Source of the DNA: Aminobacter carboxidus | Lineage (GTDB): Bacteria; Pseudomonadota; Alphaproteobacteria; Rhizobiales; Rhizobiaceae | Direction of reading: 5' to 3' | NCBI RefSeq assembly: GCF_014863355.1 | Contig: NZ_JACZEP010000001.1 | Coordinates: forward strand, 1,543,410-1,607,409 | Length of the DNA: 64,000 bases | Shown here: piece by piece, positions 47,560-57,283 of the stretch | How the letters are laid out: each line of letters opens with the position of its first letter | Numbering within the stretch: position 1 is the stretch's first letter | The notes under the pieces: generated by a model | Told to the model about the DNA's origin: nothing | Database searches by the model: none | Seen by the model: only the letters and a program-made list of their open reading frames with translations | Made by a program: the position numbers and the translations under genes

Positions 47560-48360
47560 ATGAGTGGAAACATCCGGGCAGGCATGGGCGGCTGGACGTT
47601 CGAGCCCTGGGAAGGCACCTTCTATCCCGAAAAGCTGTCCAAGGCGAAGCAGTTGCAGTTCGCCAGCAGCCACGTGCCGACGATCGAGGTCAACGGCACC
47701 TATTATTCGTCCTTCAAGGAGCCAACCTTCCTGAAATGGGCCAGCGAGGCCCCCGACGGTTTCGTCTACGCGCTCAAGGGCAACCGCTTTGTCACCAACC
47801 GCCGCGTGCTCGCCGAAGCCGGCGAATCGATGATGCGGTTTTTGGGCTCCGGCGTTGCAGCACTCGGCGACAAGCTCGGGCCGATCCTTTGGCAGTTCGC
47901 GCCGACCAAGAAATTCGACGAAGACGATTTTGGCGCCTTCCTCAAGCTTCTGCCGGAAAAACAGGACGGCGTGACGCTGCGCCACGCGGTCGAGGTGCGG
48001 CACGATTCCTTCGTCGTCCCGGAGTTCGCAGCACTCGCCCGGAAGCACGGTGTCGCCATCGTCTATGCCGACCACGCCAAATATCCTGCGATCGCTGACG
48101 TCACCGGCGATTTCGTTTATGCGCGGCTGCAGACGGGCAGCGACGACAACCACGACTGCTACACGCCGGAAGCACTCGATGCCTGGGCCGAGCGGGCGAA
48201 AGTCTGGGCTGCCGGCGGCACCCCAGATGACCTGCCCCGCGCCGATCCGGGCACCGAGGCACCGGTCAAGCCGCGCGACGTGTTCGTCTACTTCATCACC
48301 GAAGGCAAGGTCCGCGCACCTTTCGGCGCGATGGCGTTCATGAACAGGGTCAACGGCTAA
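47560..48360 (+). CDS. DUF72 domain protein
   Basis: This 266-residue TIM-barrel-like protein starts MSGNIRAGMGGWTFEPWEGTFYP, and the conserved EVNGTYYSSFKEPTF near residue 42 is the DUF72 signature. ILWQFAPTKKFDEDDF near 110 and VEVRHDSFVVPEF near 145 follow. The function is not established; structures resemble endonuclease IV/xylose isomerase barrels. AAGGGA precedes the ATG. The gene is monocistronic and converges on the TetR regulator, with 15 bases between. Confidence 0.87.
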   Translation: MSGNIRAGMGGWTFEPWEGTFYPEKLSKAKQLQFASSHVPTIEVNGTYYSSFKEPTFLKWASEAPDGFVYALKGNRFVTNRRVLAEAGESMMRFLGSGVAALGDKLGPILWQFAPTKKFDEDDFGAFLKLLPEKQDGVTLRHAVEVRHDSFVVPEFAALARKHGVAIVYADHAKYPAIADVTGDFVYARLQTGSDDNHDCYTPEALDAWAERAKVWAAGGTPDDLPRADPGTEAPVKPRDVFVYFITEGKVRAPFGAMAFMNRVNG

Positions 48361-48375
48361 GCAGGTTTTGCAACG

Positions 48376-49002
48376 TCAGGCTTCGACGCTGCGTTCGGAG
48401 CCTGCCGTCAGTGCGCCCCAGGCCGCCATCGCCCCATCGGCGACAGCCAGCAGCGCCTCGCGCGAGGCGCCATCCCGGGCCTGCACCGACATGCCTTGCT
48501 GCACGGCGAGGAAAAATGCCGCGATGGCGTCGCAATCGACTGTCTCGGGCAGTTCACCCGCAGCCACCGCCTGTTTCAGCCGGCCGGCCAAGTCGCGCGC
48601 GCTCGACATGCGGCGCTCGCTGAGATCACGGAACACCTCGACATTGGTCTCACTGACATTGAGCGCGCCCAGCACAATCAGGCAGCCCTTGGGGTCGCCC
48701 GGTTCACTGAACGCGCGTGCCGACGCGCGCAGGAAATCGGCGATCGCATCCCTGGCGCTGCCGGGCCGCTCGAAAGCACCCCAGATCTCGAAACCTTCCG
48801 TGGCGCCATAGAGATCGACAGCCTCGCGAAACAACGCTTCCTTGCTGCCGAAGGCGGCATAGAGGCTGGGCGAGTTGATGCCCATCGCCACGGTCAGGTC
48901 CGAAAGCGACGCGCCGTCATAACCCTTTTTCCAGAACACCCGCATCGCCTGCCGCAAGGCTGCATCGCGGTCGAAGCTGCGCGGACGACCCTTCTGAGAC
49001 AT
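48376..49002 (-). CDS. TetR/AcrR-family transcriptional regulator
   Basis: This 208-residue regulator starts MSQKGRPRSFDRDAALRQAM. The helix-turn-helix covers residues 28-48 (GASLSDLTVAMGINSPSLYAAF, cited for position), and the rest is a helical ligand-binding domain. It is divergent from an SDR gene with 96 bases between. Two similar operator-like sites lie in the gap. It probably represses both itself and the SDR, with an unknown, perhaps electrophilic or quinone-like, inducer, as is common for this subfamily. Confidence 0.88.
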   Translation of the reverse strand: MSQKGRPRSFDRDAALRQAMRVFWKKGYDGASLSDLTVAMGINSPSLYAAFGSKEALFREAVDLYGATEGFEIWGAFERPGSARDAIADFLRASARAFSEPGDPKGCLIVLGALNVSETNVEVFRDLSERRMSSARDLAGRLKQAVAAGELPETVDCDAIAAFFLAVQQGMSVQARDGASREALLAVADGAMAAWGALTAGSERSVEA

Positions 49003-49014
49003 CTGAAACCTTTC

Positions 49015-49032
49015 TGTTATGATCGATACATA
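49015..49032. promoter_or_regulatory. Operator-like site 1 for the TetR regulator
   Basis: The reverse complement reads TATGTATCGATCATAACA and matches site 2 at 14 of 18 positions. It begins 13 bases upstream of the tetR start codon, where repressor binding would block tetR transcription. Confidence 0.6.
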
Positions 49033-49068
49033 ATACCCTTGACGCATGCAGGCAAGACTGCCATCTCT

Positions 49069-49086
49069 TTTGTATCGTTCAATACA
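49069..49086. promoter_or_regulatory. Operator-like site 2 for the TetR regulator
   Basis: The sequence TTTGTATCGTTCAATACA contains the inverted repeat TGTAT-N6-ATACA. It ends 13 bases before the SDR start codon. It is in inverted orientation to site 1, so the pair mirrors the divergent gene layout. Confidence 0.6.
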
Positions 49087-49098
49087 GAAAGACAAATC

Positions 49099-49887
49099 AT
49101 GTCCTCCCCAAGCGTTACGAAAGAACTCTCCGGGCTCAAATTGTCCGGACTGGAACTGGCCGGCAAGGTCGCCCTGGTGACCGGCGGTAGCCGTGGCATT
49201 GGTGCTGCCATTGCGATCCAGCTCGCCACATCAGGCGCCGACGTCGCCCTGACCTATGTCCGCTCTGCGGAAAAGGCCGAAGCCGTCGTCGGGCAGGTCG
49301 AAGCCCTTGGACGGCGTGGCTTGGCGATCCAGGCCGACAATGCAGATGCCGCAGCCGTCGAGGCGGCCGTTGCCGCCACCATCGCGGCGTTCGGGCGCCT
49401 CGACATCCTGGTCAACAGTGCCGGCATCTGGCACGCCGGAACCATCGACACGGTGACGCTCGAACAGCTCGACGAAACCATGGCGGTCAATTTCCGTGCG
49501 CCCTTCATCGCCTCCAAGGCGGCGGCCGGCGTTATGCATGAAGGCGGCCGGATCATCTCGATCGGCAGCAACCTGGCCGACCGTGTGCCTTTCGAGGGCA
49601 TAGCGCTGTATTCGGCCAGCAAGGCGGCGCTCGTCGGCCTGACCAAGGGGCTGGCGCGCGACCTCGGCCCGCGCGGCATCACCGTCAACGTCGTCCATCC
49701 CGGCTCGACCGAAACCGACATGAACCCCGCCGAGGGTGACGTCGCCGACTACCAGCGCAGCCTGATGGCGATCCCGCAATTCGGCTCGCCAAACGACATC
49801 GCCGGCCTTGTGACATGGCTCGCCGGCCCGCAAGGCCGCTTCGTCACCGGCGCCGCCCTCACCATCGACGGCGGTACCAACGCGTAA
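49099..49887 (+). CDS. Short-chain dehydrogenase/reductase (SDR)
   Basis: This 262-residue classical SDR has the NAD(P) motif ALVTGGSRGIGAAIA near residue 26 and NSAGIWHAG near 107 (NNAG variant). A catalytic Ser is near 158, and YSASKAALVG near 171 holds the Tyr and Lys. The C terminus ends AALTIDGGTNA. The substrate is unknown; 3-oxoacyl-ACP reductase-like annotation would be over-reach. The ATG at 49099 follows the operator region. It is divergent from, and probably controlled by, the TetR regulator. Confidence 0.88.
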   Translation: MSSPSVTKELSGLKLSGLELAGKVALVTGGSRGIGAAIAIQLATSGADVALTYVRSAEKAEAVVGQVEALGRRGLAIQADNADAAAVEAAVAATIAAFGRLDILVNSAGIWHAGTIDTVTLEQLDETMAVNFRAPFIASKAAAGVMHEGGRIISIGSNLADRVPFEGIALYSASKAALVGLTKGLARDLGPRGITVNVVHPGSTETDMNPAEGDVADYQRSLMAIPQFGSPNDIAGLVTWLAGPQGRFVTGAALTIDGGTNA

Positions 49888-50137
49888 GTGCTTCCTCTCA
49901 GCTCTCTGCGTCTGCCACCTTGCGGTGCGCGTGGCCGGACGTGGAGAGGTTTTCCAAGCACTTCGTCTTTCATAGCAGCCGCGACTGATACGGGTTCCGA
50001 ATTTTAGGCCCGCATCATTCCGCCCCCCTCAGGCCTGCCGCCCAGAGGGGGTGGGAAGATCGCAACGGCAAAGGGCACGACACCTAACGCCCACTTGTCA
50101 GCAATTCTGTCACCAATCCGCCGGAGAAAGCGCGCCC

Positions 50138-51634
50138 TCACCCACTCAACCCCGCCACCACCTCCCTCAGCGCCAGCGGCAGGTCCTCGGCGATCAGCCC
50201 GGGCCCGAAGCGTCTTGCCGCCTCGGCGTGCATCCACACCGCAGCACAGGCTGCTTCGAATGCCGGCATCCGCTGCGCCAGAAGGGCGGCAACGATACCC
50301 GACAGCACATCGCCCGACCCGGCGGTCGCCAGCAGCGGGGTGCCGTTGGTGTTGATTGCCGCACGCCCGTCAGGCGCGGCAATCACGGTGTCAGGGCCCT
50401 TGTAGATGATGATTGCCTGCGCGCGCCTCGCCGCCGCCCGCGCTCGCTCGAGCTTGGACAGCGAACCGTTGGCGGCGATCTCGGGAAACAGGCGTCCGAA
50501 CTCGCCATGATGCGGTGTCAGCACCAGCGCCGGCTGCCCCCGCTTTCGCACTTCGAAGAACGCGGCGCGCCGGTGCGACAGCGAGCTGATGCCGTCGGCG
50601 TCAAGCACCAGCGCGCCGAAGCGACCCTCGGCGACCGACATCAGTTCGAGCGCGAACCGCCCGACCTCGGGCTCGGCGCCAAGGCCGGGCCCGTAGACCA
50701 GCACCTCGGGCTTGCGCGCATCGAAGAAGGCCAAGGCATCCTGAAGCGTGTCGGAACGCCTGAGGATGATCGAGGTCAGGTGCGCCGCATTGGCAACGAG
50801 TGAGGCACCCGGCGACAACACCGTCACTGCGCCCGCCCCTGCCCGGGCCGCCGCCATCGCCGACAGTCGCGCAGCACCCGTGGCCGACGGGCCGCCGGAG
50901 AAGACGCCGACATGGCCGCGGCTGTATTTGTGGGCATCTTTTGCCGGCGACGGAAAATGCGGCCGCCACCAGGATGGGTCGTTTTCGAAACTACGCGCGG
51001 CGGTGGCGGCAACGGTCGCATCCGATACGCCGATGTCGGCGACGATGGTTTCGCCGCACAGCGCCCGGCCGGGATAGAGCAGATGGCCGGGCTTCTTGCG
51101 GGCAAAGGTCACTGTCAGCGTCGCCGCGAAGGCATTGCCCAGCACCTCGCCGGAGACACCCGACACGCCGGAAGGCAGATCGACGGCGACGACCGGCACG
51201 CCAGCTGCCGCGGTTCGCGTTATCGCCTGCACGACGTCGCCGTCGAGCGGCCTCGACAGCCCGGCGCCATAAAGCGCGTCCACGACGATCGAACCTGTTT
51301 CGGGCGCGAAGGCGGCCAATGGCTCCACAGCGATGGCGCATTCGGCAGCGGCCAGCGCCGCATCGCTGCCCTTGCGCGGCGCGCCGGTCGCGACAAGCCT
51401 GACGGCAACACCGGTTTCGGCCAGCAGGCGTGCCACAACATAACCGTCGCCGCCATTGTTGCCTGGGCCGCACAGGACATGAACGGTTCGCACAGCCGGA
51501 AACCGCTTGAGCACGAGAGCAGCGACAGCCCCTCCGGCCCATCGCATCAGGCCGATGCCGTCCACCGGCCCGGCAGCGATGGCCAGCCGATCGGCCTCGG
51601 CCATCTCATCAGGGGTCAGCAGTTCAAACGCCAT
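50138..51634 (-). CDS. Bifunctional NAD(P)H-hydrate epimerase / ADP-dependent dehydratase
   Basis: This 498-residue fused metabolite-repair enzyme restores hydrated NAD(P)H. The N-terminal YjeF_N epimerase domain (residues 1-215) shows LTPDEMAEADRLAIAAG and VLCGPGNNGGDGYVVARLL near 58. The C-terminal ribokinase-like dehydratase domain shows KPEVLVYGPGLGAE near 310, LTPHHGEFGRLFP near 375 and ATAGSGDVLSGIVAALLAQ near 430. The name nnr is commonly used for this fusion. A 250-base gap without a gene follows its end; upstream is the glnB regulatory region. Confidence 0.94.
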   Translation of the reverse strand: MAFELLTPDEMAEADRLAIAAGPVDGIGLMRWAGGAVAALVLKRFPAVRTVHVLCGPGNNGGDGYVVARLLAETGVAVRLVATGAPRKGSDAALAAAECAIAVEPLAAFAPETGSIVVDALYGAGLSRPLDGDVVQAITRTAAAGVPVVAVDLPSGVSGVSGEVLGNAFAATLTVTFARKKPGHLLYPGRALCGETIVADIGVSDATVAATAARSFENDPSWWRPHFPSPAKDAHKYSRGHVGVFSGGPSATGAARLSAMAAARAGAGAVTVLSPGASLVANAAHLTSIILRRSDTLQDALAFFDARKPEVLVYGPGLGAEPEVGRFALELMSVAEGRFGALVLDADGISSLSHRRAAFFEVRKRGQPALVLTPHHGEFGRLFPEIAANGSLSKLERARAAARRAQAIIIYKGPDTVIAAPDGRAAINTNGTPLLATAGSGDVLSGIVAALLAQRMPAFEAACAAVWMHAEAARRFGPGLIAEDLPLALREVVAGLSG

Positions 51635-51737
51635 GGCGGTGTTCCCGGATGAATCCTGACAAGCGAGTTAGCACGCCGCAGGCGCTACGCCCAAACGGTG
51701 GTGCCACCTTTCAGTCACGTACAAATCATAGGCATGT

Positions 51738-52295
<558 letters not shown>

Positions 52296-52344
52296 CCTCG
52301 CGAAAAATTCTCGTTTCAACGTCATCAAGACAGGAAAACCCCAC

Positions 52345-53754
52345 ATGACGACAGCCAAAGACGTACTGAAGCAGATCAAGGACAACGACGTTAAGTTCGT
52401 TGACCTGCGCTTCACCGACCCCAAGGGCAAGCTCCAGCACGTCACCATGGACATCGCTGAAGTCGAAGAAGAGATGTTCGCCGACGGCGTCATGTTCGAC
52501 GGCTCGTCGATCGCCGGTTGGAAGGCGATCAACGAATCCGACATGGTCCTGATGCCCGACCTGGACACGGTCCACATGGACCCGTTCTTCGCCCAGTCGA
52601 CCATGGTCATCCTGTGCGACATTCTCGATCCGGTTTCGGGTGAAGCCTACAACCGCGATCCACGCGGCATCGCCAAGAAGGCCGAAGCCTACCTCAAGGC
52701 CGAAGGCATCGGCGACACCGTCTATGTCGGTCCGGAAGCCGAATTCTTTGTCTTCGACGACGTCAAGTACAAGGCCGACCCCTACAATACAGGCTTCAAG
52801 CTCGACTCGACCGAACTGCCGTCGAACGACGACACCGACTATGAGACCGGCAACCTCGGCCACCGTCCGCGCGTCAAGGGCGGTTATTTCCCGGTCCCGC
52901 CGATCGACAGCTGCCAGGACATGCGCTCCGAGATGCTGACCGTGCTGACCGAAATGGGCGTTCGCGTCGAAAAGCACCACCACGAAGTCGCGGCCGCCCA
53001 GCACGAGCTCGGCGTCAAGTTCGACACGCTGGTCCGCAACGCCGACAAGATGCTGATCTACAAGTATGTCGTGCATCAGGTCGCCAACGCCTATGGCAAG
53101 ACGGCCACCTTCATGCCGAAGCCGATCTTCGGCGACAACGGCTCGGGCATGCACGTCCACCTGTCGATCTGGAAGGGCGGCAAGCCGACCTTCGCCGGCA
53201 ACGAATATGCCGGCCTGTCGGAAAGCTGCCTCTATTTCATCGGCGGCGTCATCAAGCACGCCAAGGCGATCAACGCCTTCACCAACCCGCTGACCAACTC
53301 CTACAAGCGCCTGGTCCCCGGTTATGAAGCCCCGGTGCTGCTCGCCTATTCCGCGCGTAACCGCTCGGCTTCCTGCCGCATCCCGTTCGGCAACTCGCCG
53401 AAGTCCAAGCGCGTCGAAGTCCGCTTCCCCGATCCGGGCGCGAACCCCTACCTCGCATTCGCGGCCCTGCTGATGGCCGGCCTCGACGGCATCAAGAACA
53501 AGATCCACCCTGGCCAGCCGATGGACAAGGATCTGTACGACCTGCCGGCCAAGGAACTGAAGAAGATCCCGACCGTTTGCGGCTCGCTGCGCGAAGCGCT
53601 CCAGAGCCTCGACAAGGACCGCGGCTTCCTCAAGGCCGGCGGCGTCTTCGACGACGACCAGATCGACTCGTACATCGAGCTCAAGATGGCCGAGGTCATG
53701 CGCTACGATATGACCCCGCACCCGGTCGAATACGACATGTACTACTCAGTGTAA
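52345..53754 (+). CDS. glnA: Glutamine synthetase type I
   Basis: This 469-residue GSI makes glutamine from glutamate, ammonia and ATP and acts as a dodecamer. [18 protein letters not shown] near residue 44, the metal-site [10 protein letters not shown] near 130 and [14 protein letters not shown] near 268 are intact. The adenylylation Tyr lies in [10 protein letters not shown] near 400, so GlnE control is expected. It is second in the glnB-glnA operon and followed by a strong terminator. A separate type II enzyme is encoded 4 kb downstream. Confidence 0.98.
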   Translation: MTTAKDVLKQIKDNDVKFVDLRFTDPKGKLQHVTMDIAEVEEEMFADGVMFDGSSIAGWKAINESDMVLMPDLDTVHMDPFFAQSTMVILCDILDPVSGEAYNRDPRGIAKKAEAYLKAEGIGDTVYVGPEAEFFVFDDVKYKADPYNTGFKLDSTELPSNDDTDYETGNLGHRPRVKGGYFPVPPIDSCQDMRSEMLTVLTEMGVRVEKHHHEVAAAQHELGVKFDTLVRNADKMLIYKYVVHQVANAYGKTATFMPKPIFGDNGSGMHVHLSIWKGGKPTFAGNEYAGLSESCLYFIGGVIKHAKAINAFTNPLTNSYKRLVPGYEAPVLLAYSARNRSASCRIPFGNSPKSKRVEVRFPDPGANPYLAFAALLMAGLDGIKNKIHPGQPMDKDLYDLPAKELKKIPTVCGSLREALQSLDKDRGFLKAGGVFDDDQIDSYIELKMAEVMRYDMTPHPVEYDMYYSV

Positions 53755-53771
53755 GAGACGGAATATAAAGT

Positions 53772-53803
53772 AAAAAAGCCCCGGAGCGATCCGGGGCTTT
53801 TTT
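53772..53803 (+). terminator. Rho-independent terminator after glnA
   Basis: A perfect 14-bp stem (53772-53785 with 53790-53803; core GCCCCGGA/TCCGGGGC) has a GCGA tetraloop, ends in six T and is preceded by six A, so it can act in both directions. It also separates the convergent GMC gene. Confidence 0.95.
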
Positions 53804-53864
53804 GTTTGGCGTGGCTGCGATCGACAAAGTCGCGACCTGCCGCGGAGGATGCGTCGCCAAACGA

Positions 53865-55436
53865 TCAGATGCTCTTCGCGCTCATCTGCTCGGCGATGTA
53901 GTCGGCCTGGCGGATGGCCAGCGTCACGATGGTCAGCGTCGGGTTCTCAGCCGCACCCGTGGTGAACTGGCTGCCGTCGGAGACGAACAGGTTCTTGATG
54001 TCGTGCGTCTGGCCCCATTTGTTGACCACGCCGTCAGATGCCTTTTCGCTCATGCGGTTGGTGCCAAGATTGTGGGTCGACGGATAAGGCGGCGTCGGGA
54101 AGGTCCTGGTTGCGCCGACGGCGTCGTACATCGCCATGCCCTGCTTGTAGGCATGGTTGCGCATGGCGACGTCGTTTGGATGGTCGGTGAACCAGACGTC
54201 GGGGATCGGCATGCCGTATTTGTCCTTGATCTCGCCATGCAGTTTCACCGCATTCTGCTCCTGCGGCATGTCCTCGCCGACGATCCACATCCCGGCCATC
54301 TTGTCGTAGTGGTCGAGTGCCGTCGTGAACGAGCGGCCCCAGCCGCCGGGATCGAGGAACGCCGCCATGAACGGCAGCCCGAGCGCCAGGGTTTCGAGTT
54401 CGTAGCCGCCGACGAAGCCGCGCGACGGATCGTGCCTGGCCTCGTCACGGACGATGCCAGCCATGGTGGTGCCGCGCCAGAAATGCACCGGCTTGTCGAA
54501 GATCGCATAGACCGAGCCGGTGGTATGGCGCATATAGTTCCTGCCGACCTGCCCTGACGAGTTGGCAAGGCCATCCGGAAATTTGGCCGACGCCGAGTTG
54601 AGCAGCAGCCGCGGGCTTTCGATGGAATTGCCGGCGACACAGACGATGCGGGCCTTCTGGCTCTGCATCTTGCCGTCTTTGTCGGCATAAACGACGTTGG
54701 TCACCTTGCCGCTGTCATCATGCTCGATCTTGAGCACATGGCTGCCAGGCCTGACCTCCAGCTTGCCGGTCGCCTCACCCTTTGGAATCTCGGTGTAGAG
54801 CGTCGACCATTTGGCGCCCCATTTGCAGCCCTGAAAGCAGAAGCCGGTCTGCTGGCAGCCCATGCGGCCGTCGCGATCCGCCGAATTGATGGCCATCCGA
54901 CCGGTATGGCACTCCTTGTAGCCGAGCTTGTCGGCGCCGGCCTTGAATACCTTGAAATTGTTGTTGCCGGGCAGGCCTTCGATGTCGTTGGTCCGAGTTA
55001 CGCCCATCTTGTCTTCGGCCTTGGCATAGTAAGGCTCAAGGTCGGTGAGCGTGAGCGGCCAATCGAGCAGGTTGGCGCCTTCGACCTTGCCGTAGTTGGT
55101 CAGCGTCTTGAATTCATGCTCCTGAAAGCGCAGCGACGCGCCGGCCCAGTGGGTGGTCGTGCCTCCGACCGCCTTGACGATCCAGGCCGGCAGATTGGGA
55201 AAGTCCTTGTGGACGCGCCAGCCACCACCTGTCGTGCGGTTGTCCAGCCAGGCGAGCTGGCCGAAGGAATCCCATTCGTCGTTGATGAAGTCGTCATATT
55301 CGATGCGCGGTCCGGCTTCGAGAATGACGACGTCGATGCCCTTCTGGGCAAGTTCGTTGCCGAGCGTACCGCCACCGGCGCCGGAGCCGATGATGACGAC
55401 GACGCTGTCGTCGTTGAGACCATAAGGTGCAGGCAT
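53865..55436 (-). CDS. GMC-family FAD-dependent oxidoreductase (gluconate/sorbitol dehydrogenase large-subunit type)
   Basis: This 523-residue flavoprotein has the FAD-binding Rossmann motif VVVIIGSGAGGGTLGNELA near residue 12 and EAGPRIEYDD near 40. VGGTTTHWAGASLRF near 90 is the second FAD loop. A Cys-rich segment GCQQTGFCFQGCKWGAKW near 195 is present. The ending LFVSDGSQFTTGAAENPTL near 480 is the conserved GMC C terminus. There is no signal peptide; it is likely exported bound to the Tat-type small subunit encoded 50 bases upstream. No cytochrome c subunit gene is adjacent, so the electron acceptor is unclear. Confidence 0.9.
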   Translation of the reverse strand: MPAPYGLNDDSVVVIIGSGAGGGTLGNELAQKGIDVVILEAGPRIEYDDFINDEWDSFGQLAWLDNRTTGGGWRVHKDFPNLPAWIVKAVGGTTTHWAGASLRFQEHEFKTLTNYGKVEGANLLDWPLTLTDLEPYYAKAEDKMGVTRTNDIEGLPGNNNFKVFKAGADKLGYKECHTGRMAINSADRDGRMGCQQTGFCFQGCKWGAKWSTLYTEIPKGEATGKLEVRPGSHVLKIEHDDSGKVTNVVYADKDGKMQSQKARIVCVAGNSIESPRLLLNSASAKFPDGLANSSGQVGRNYMRHTTGSVYAIFDKPVHFWRGTTMAGIVRDEARHDPSRGFVGGYELETLALGLPFMAAFLDPGGWGRSFTTALDHYDKMAGMWIVGEDMPQEQNAVKLHGEIKDKYGMPIPDVWFTDHPNDVAMRNHAYKQGMAMYDAVGATRTFPTPPYPSTHNLGTNRMSEKASDGVVNKWGQTHDIKNLFVSDGSQFTTGAAENPTLTIVTLAIRQADYIAEQMSAKSI

Positions 55437-55486
55437 GTTTTTCCTCCCGGGAATGCTGAAAAGGCTGCGTTCGCGACTGGGGCCGG

Positions 55487-56020
55487 TCAGAGCCACTCGA
55501 TGTCGTCGAAGCCGCGCGCGATGTATCCGCCCTTGGAGTAGGATTCGCCCTCGTAGCCGAAGATCGGCCACAGCTCCTTCTGGTTATAGAGCCCGACGAC
55601 CAGGCCTCCGCGGATCGCCTGAAAAAACGGCGTGTCCTCGATCTGCCGGAGAATGGAGACGCGCTGGTCCTCCCAGCCAAGGCCTGTGTAACCGCCGGCA
55701 CCAGCCTTCCGGTCGAGATCGGCGATGCCGTTTTCGATCAGCTCCTTGTGGGCCGGATCCTTCCCGGCCAACTCGTCATGGCTCTTGATTGCAATGGCGT
55801 AGAACCTGTCCGGTACCTGGTCGTGCGGATAGATGTCGCGTGCCAACTGGATAAGCGTCGCCACGGTTTCGGGTTTCAGCGCAGTGCTTTCCAGCCCCCA
55901 GGCTTCGCCAGTGCTGAGCACCGCCGTACCGCTGATGATCAGCAGCGCGCCGGCGGCACTGCCGCGCTTAAGCAGTTCACGCCGCGACAGGCCGGCCCTG
56001 CCTTGGTAGATCGTCACCAT
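55487..56020 (-). CDS. Gluconate 2-dehydrogenase subunit 3 family protein with Tat signal
   Basis: This 177-residue protein begins with a twin-arginine signal (LSRRELLKRGSAAGALLII, residues 11-29). The mature region (TVATLIQLARDIYPHD near 55; GLGWEDQRVSILRQIEDTPFF near 115) is the small-subunit family of gluconate and related sugar-acid dehydrogenases. It is required for assembly and Tat export of the flavin subunit. It is directly upstream of its GMC partner. The natural substrate, gluconate, sorbitol or another sugar, cannot be chosen. Confidence 0.88.
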   Translation of the reverse strand: MVTIYQGRAGLSRRELLKRGSAAGALLIISGTAVLSTGEAWGLESTALKPETVATLIQLARDIYPHDQVPDRFYAIAIKSHDELAGKDPAHKELIENGIADLDRKAGAGGYTGLGWEDQRVSILRQIEDTPFFQAIRGGLVVGLYNQKELWPIFGYEGESYSKGGYIARGFDDIEWL

Positions 56021-56089
56021 GATTTCCTCCCTTGCTTGCTATGCGCTCTTTAGCGCTTGGCTGGCGCGGCGCTCCTCCGCCGCGGCATG

Positions 56090-56485
56090 TCACTTGAAAC
56101 GGCCGCTCCTTTGCAAAACCTCGATCTTGTAGCCGTCTGGATCCTCGATGAAGAAGAAGCGGGCGAGCGGGGTGCCGCCCGGCGCAAAGTCGACGATGTC
56201 CTTGGGGCTGAGCCCGGCAGCGACCATACGGGCGCGCTCGGCGTAAAGATCGGCTACCGACACGGCGAGATGGCCATAGCCATCGCCCAGGGCGTAGGGC
56301 TCGGCCCTGCCCTTGTTAACAGTCAGTTCGACCTCGAACGTGGTCTCGGGGTTGCTAAGGTAGATCAGCGTGAAGGTCTCGAAATCGAGCCTTTCGGCGA
56401 TCTCAAGACCGAAAGCCGTGTGATAGAACGAAAGCGAGCGCGCTTCATCGAGCACACGCACCATGGAATGGATTGCCTTGGCCAT
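56090..56485 (-). CDS. VOC superfamily protein (glyoxalase I/lactoylglutathione lyase-like)
   Basis: This 131-residue protein is one vicinal-oxygen-chelate domain pair, starting MAKAIHSMVRVLDEARSLSFY. A metal-binding His is in HSMVRV, a Glu in TTFEVELTVNKG near residue 50, a His in GYGHLAVSVADL near 71 and a Glu in DPDGYKIEVLQRSG near 120. These four ligand positions match glyoxalase I, so methylglyoxal detoxification with glutathione is plausible. It is co-directional with the GMC pair, 69 bases upstream. Confidence 0.83.
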   Translation of the reverse strand: MAKAIHSMVRVLDEARSLSFYHTAFGLEIAERLDFETFTLIYLSNPETTFEVELTVNKGRAEPYALGDGYGHLAVSVADLYAERARMVAAGLSPKDIVDFAPGGTPLARFFFIEDPDGYKIEVLQRSGRFK

Positions 56486-56696
56486 TCGCCCTCCTGGCAG
56501 TTGGAACAGGAGGATTATGAATCGGCGCGGACCCAAGTGGTGGCAGCCCGTTACCACGCTTGCCTAGGCATAGTTTGCTACCCAGGGACGAATGCAAACG
56601 AATGCATGGTTGCGATGGCGTGCCGTTGGGCCGATGATGGCGCTCAAGAGCCAGCACCGGTGCTTTCAGCCGGGGCAAGCCATCGGGAGGATTGAT

Positions 56697-57002
56697 ATGT
56701 GCAAGGTATTCGCCGGACAGGATCCGAAGGGCTATCGCCAGATCAACCGGTCGATCCGGATTGCCGGGCATTCGACCAGTATCCAGTTGGAGGCAACGTT
56801 CTGGGACCTGCTCGACGAGATCGCCGCCGCGCAGGAGCTGACGACGCCGAAATTCATCTCGAAGCTCTATGACGAGGCGATTGAGATCAATGGCGAGATC
56901 CCCAACTTCGCCTCGATGCTGCGCACGACATGTGCCCTTTATCTGCGCGGCCACAAGCCCGCCACGGACGAGGTGGCTGCATTAAAGCGCTACGCGGCCT
57001 GA
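56697..57002 (+). CDS. Ribbon-helix-helix domain protein
   Basis: This 101-residue protein starts MCKVFAGQDPKGYRQINRSIRI. GGGAGG (56685-56690) sits six bases upstream of the ATG. The segment SIRIAGHSTSIQLEATFWDLLDEIA fits a beta strand followed by two helices of the ribbon-helix-helix fold, as in the arylsulfate-sulfotransferase-misnamed family PF13467. FISKLYDEAIEINGEI and FASMLRTTCALYLRG follow. It is probably a small DNA-binding protein; the target is unknown. Just after it begins a scar of truncated genes. Confidence 0.8.
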   Translation: MCKVFAGQDPKGYRQINRSIRIAGHSTSIQLEATFWDLLDEIAAAQELTTPKFISKLYDEAIEINGEIPNFASMLRTTCALYLRGHKPATDEVAALKRYAA

Positions 57003-57088
57003 TACGGCACTGACCCCGCTGGTCGCGACAATAAGAACCGGTTCTTTCGCCACTGGCAGTCCCCCCAACGCTGCTCGTGCAATCCCGC

Positions 57089-57283
57089 TCAGAAGTCCCG
57101 GCAGCCGTCGGCCAGACGCACTTGCGTGGCGCCGGCGATGCGCCCGTCTGCGAAGCGATAGATTTCACGATTGAGGACAGGCCCGTCCTCGAAATCGTAG
57201 CATGCCCTCACTGTTGCGGAGTCGGCAGTTGAAGACGTGACCTTGTAGCGAACCTCTACCTTGGACAGCGCCTCGCGCCTATC
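57089..57283 (-). pseudogene. C-terminal fragment of an unidentified protein
   Basis: A minus-strand frame ending at TGA (57089-57091) encodes about 64 protein-like residues: LSKVEVRYKVTSSTADSA, then VRACYDFEDGPVLNREIYRF and ADGRIAGATQVRLADGCRDF. No ATG, GTG or ribosome binding site opens it, so the 5' part is missing. Upstream it runs into the start of the plus-strand fragment below. The family is not recognised; the shape suggests a SnoaL/NTF2-like small domain. Confidence 0.5.

Noticed and set aside
48496..49098. N-terminal extension of the SDR protein
   Set aside because: The extended frame runs through the divergent TetR gene and the operator region; the family start is at 49099.
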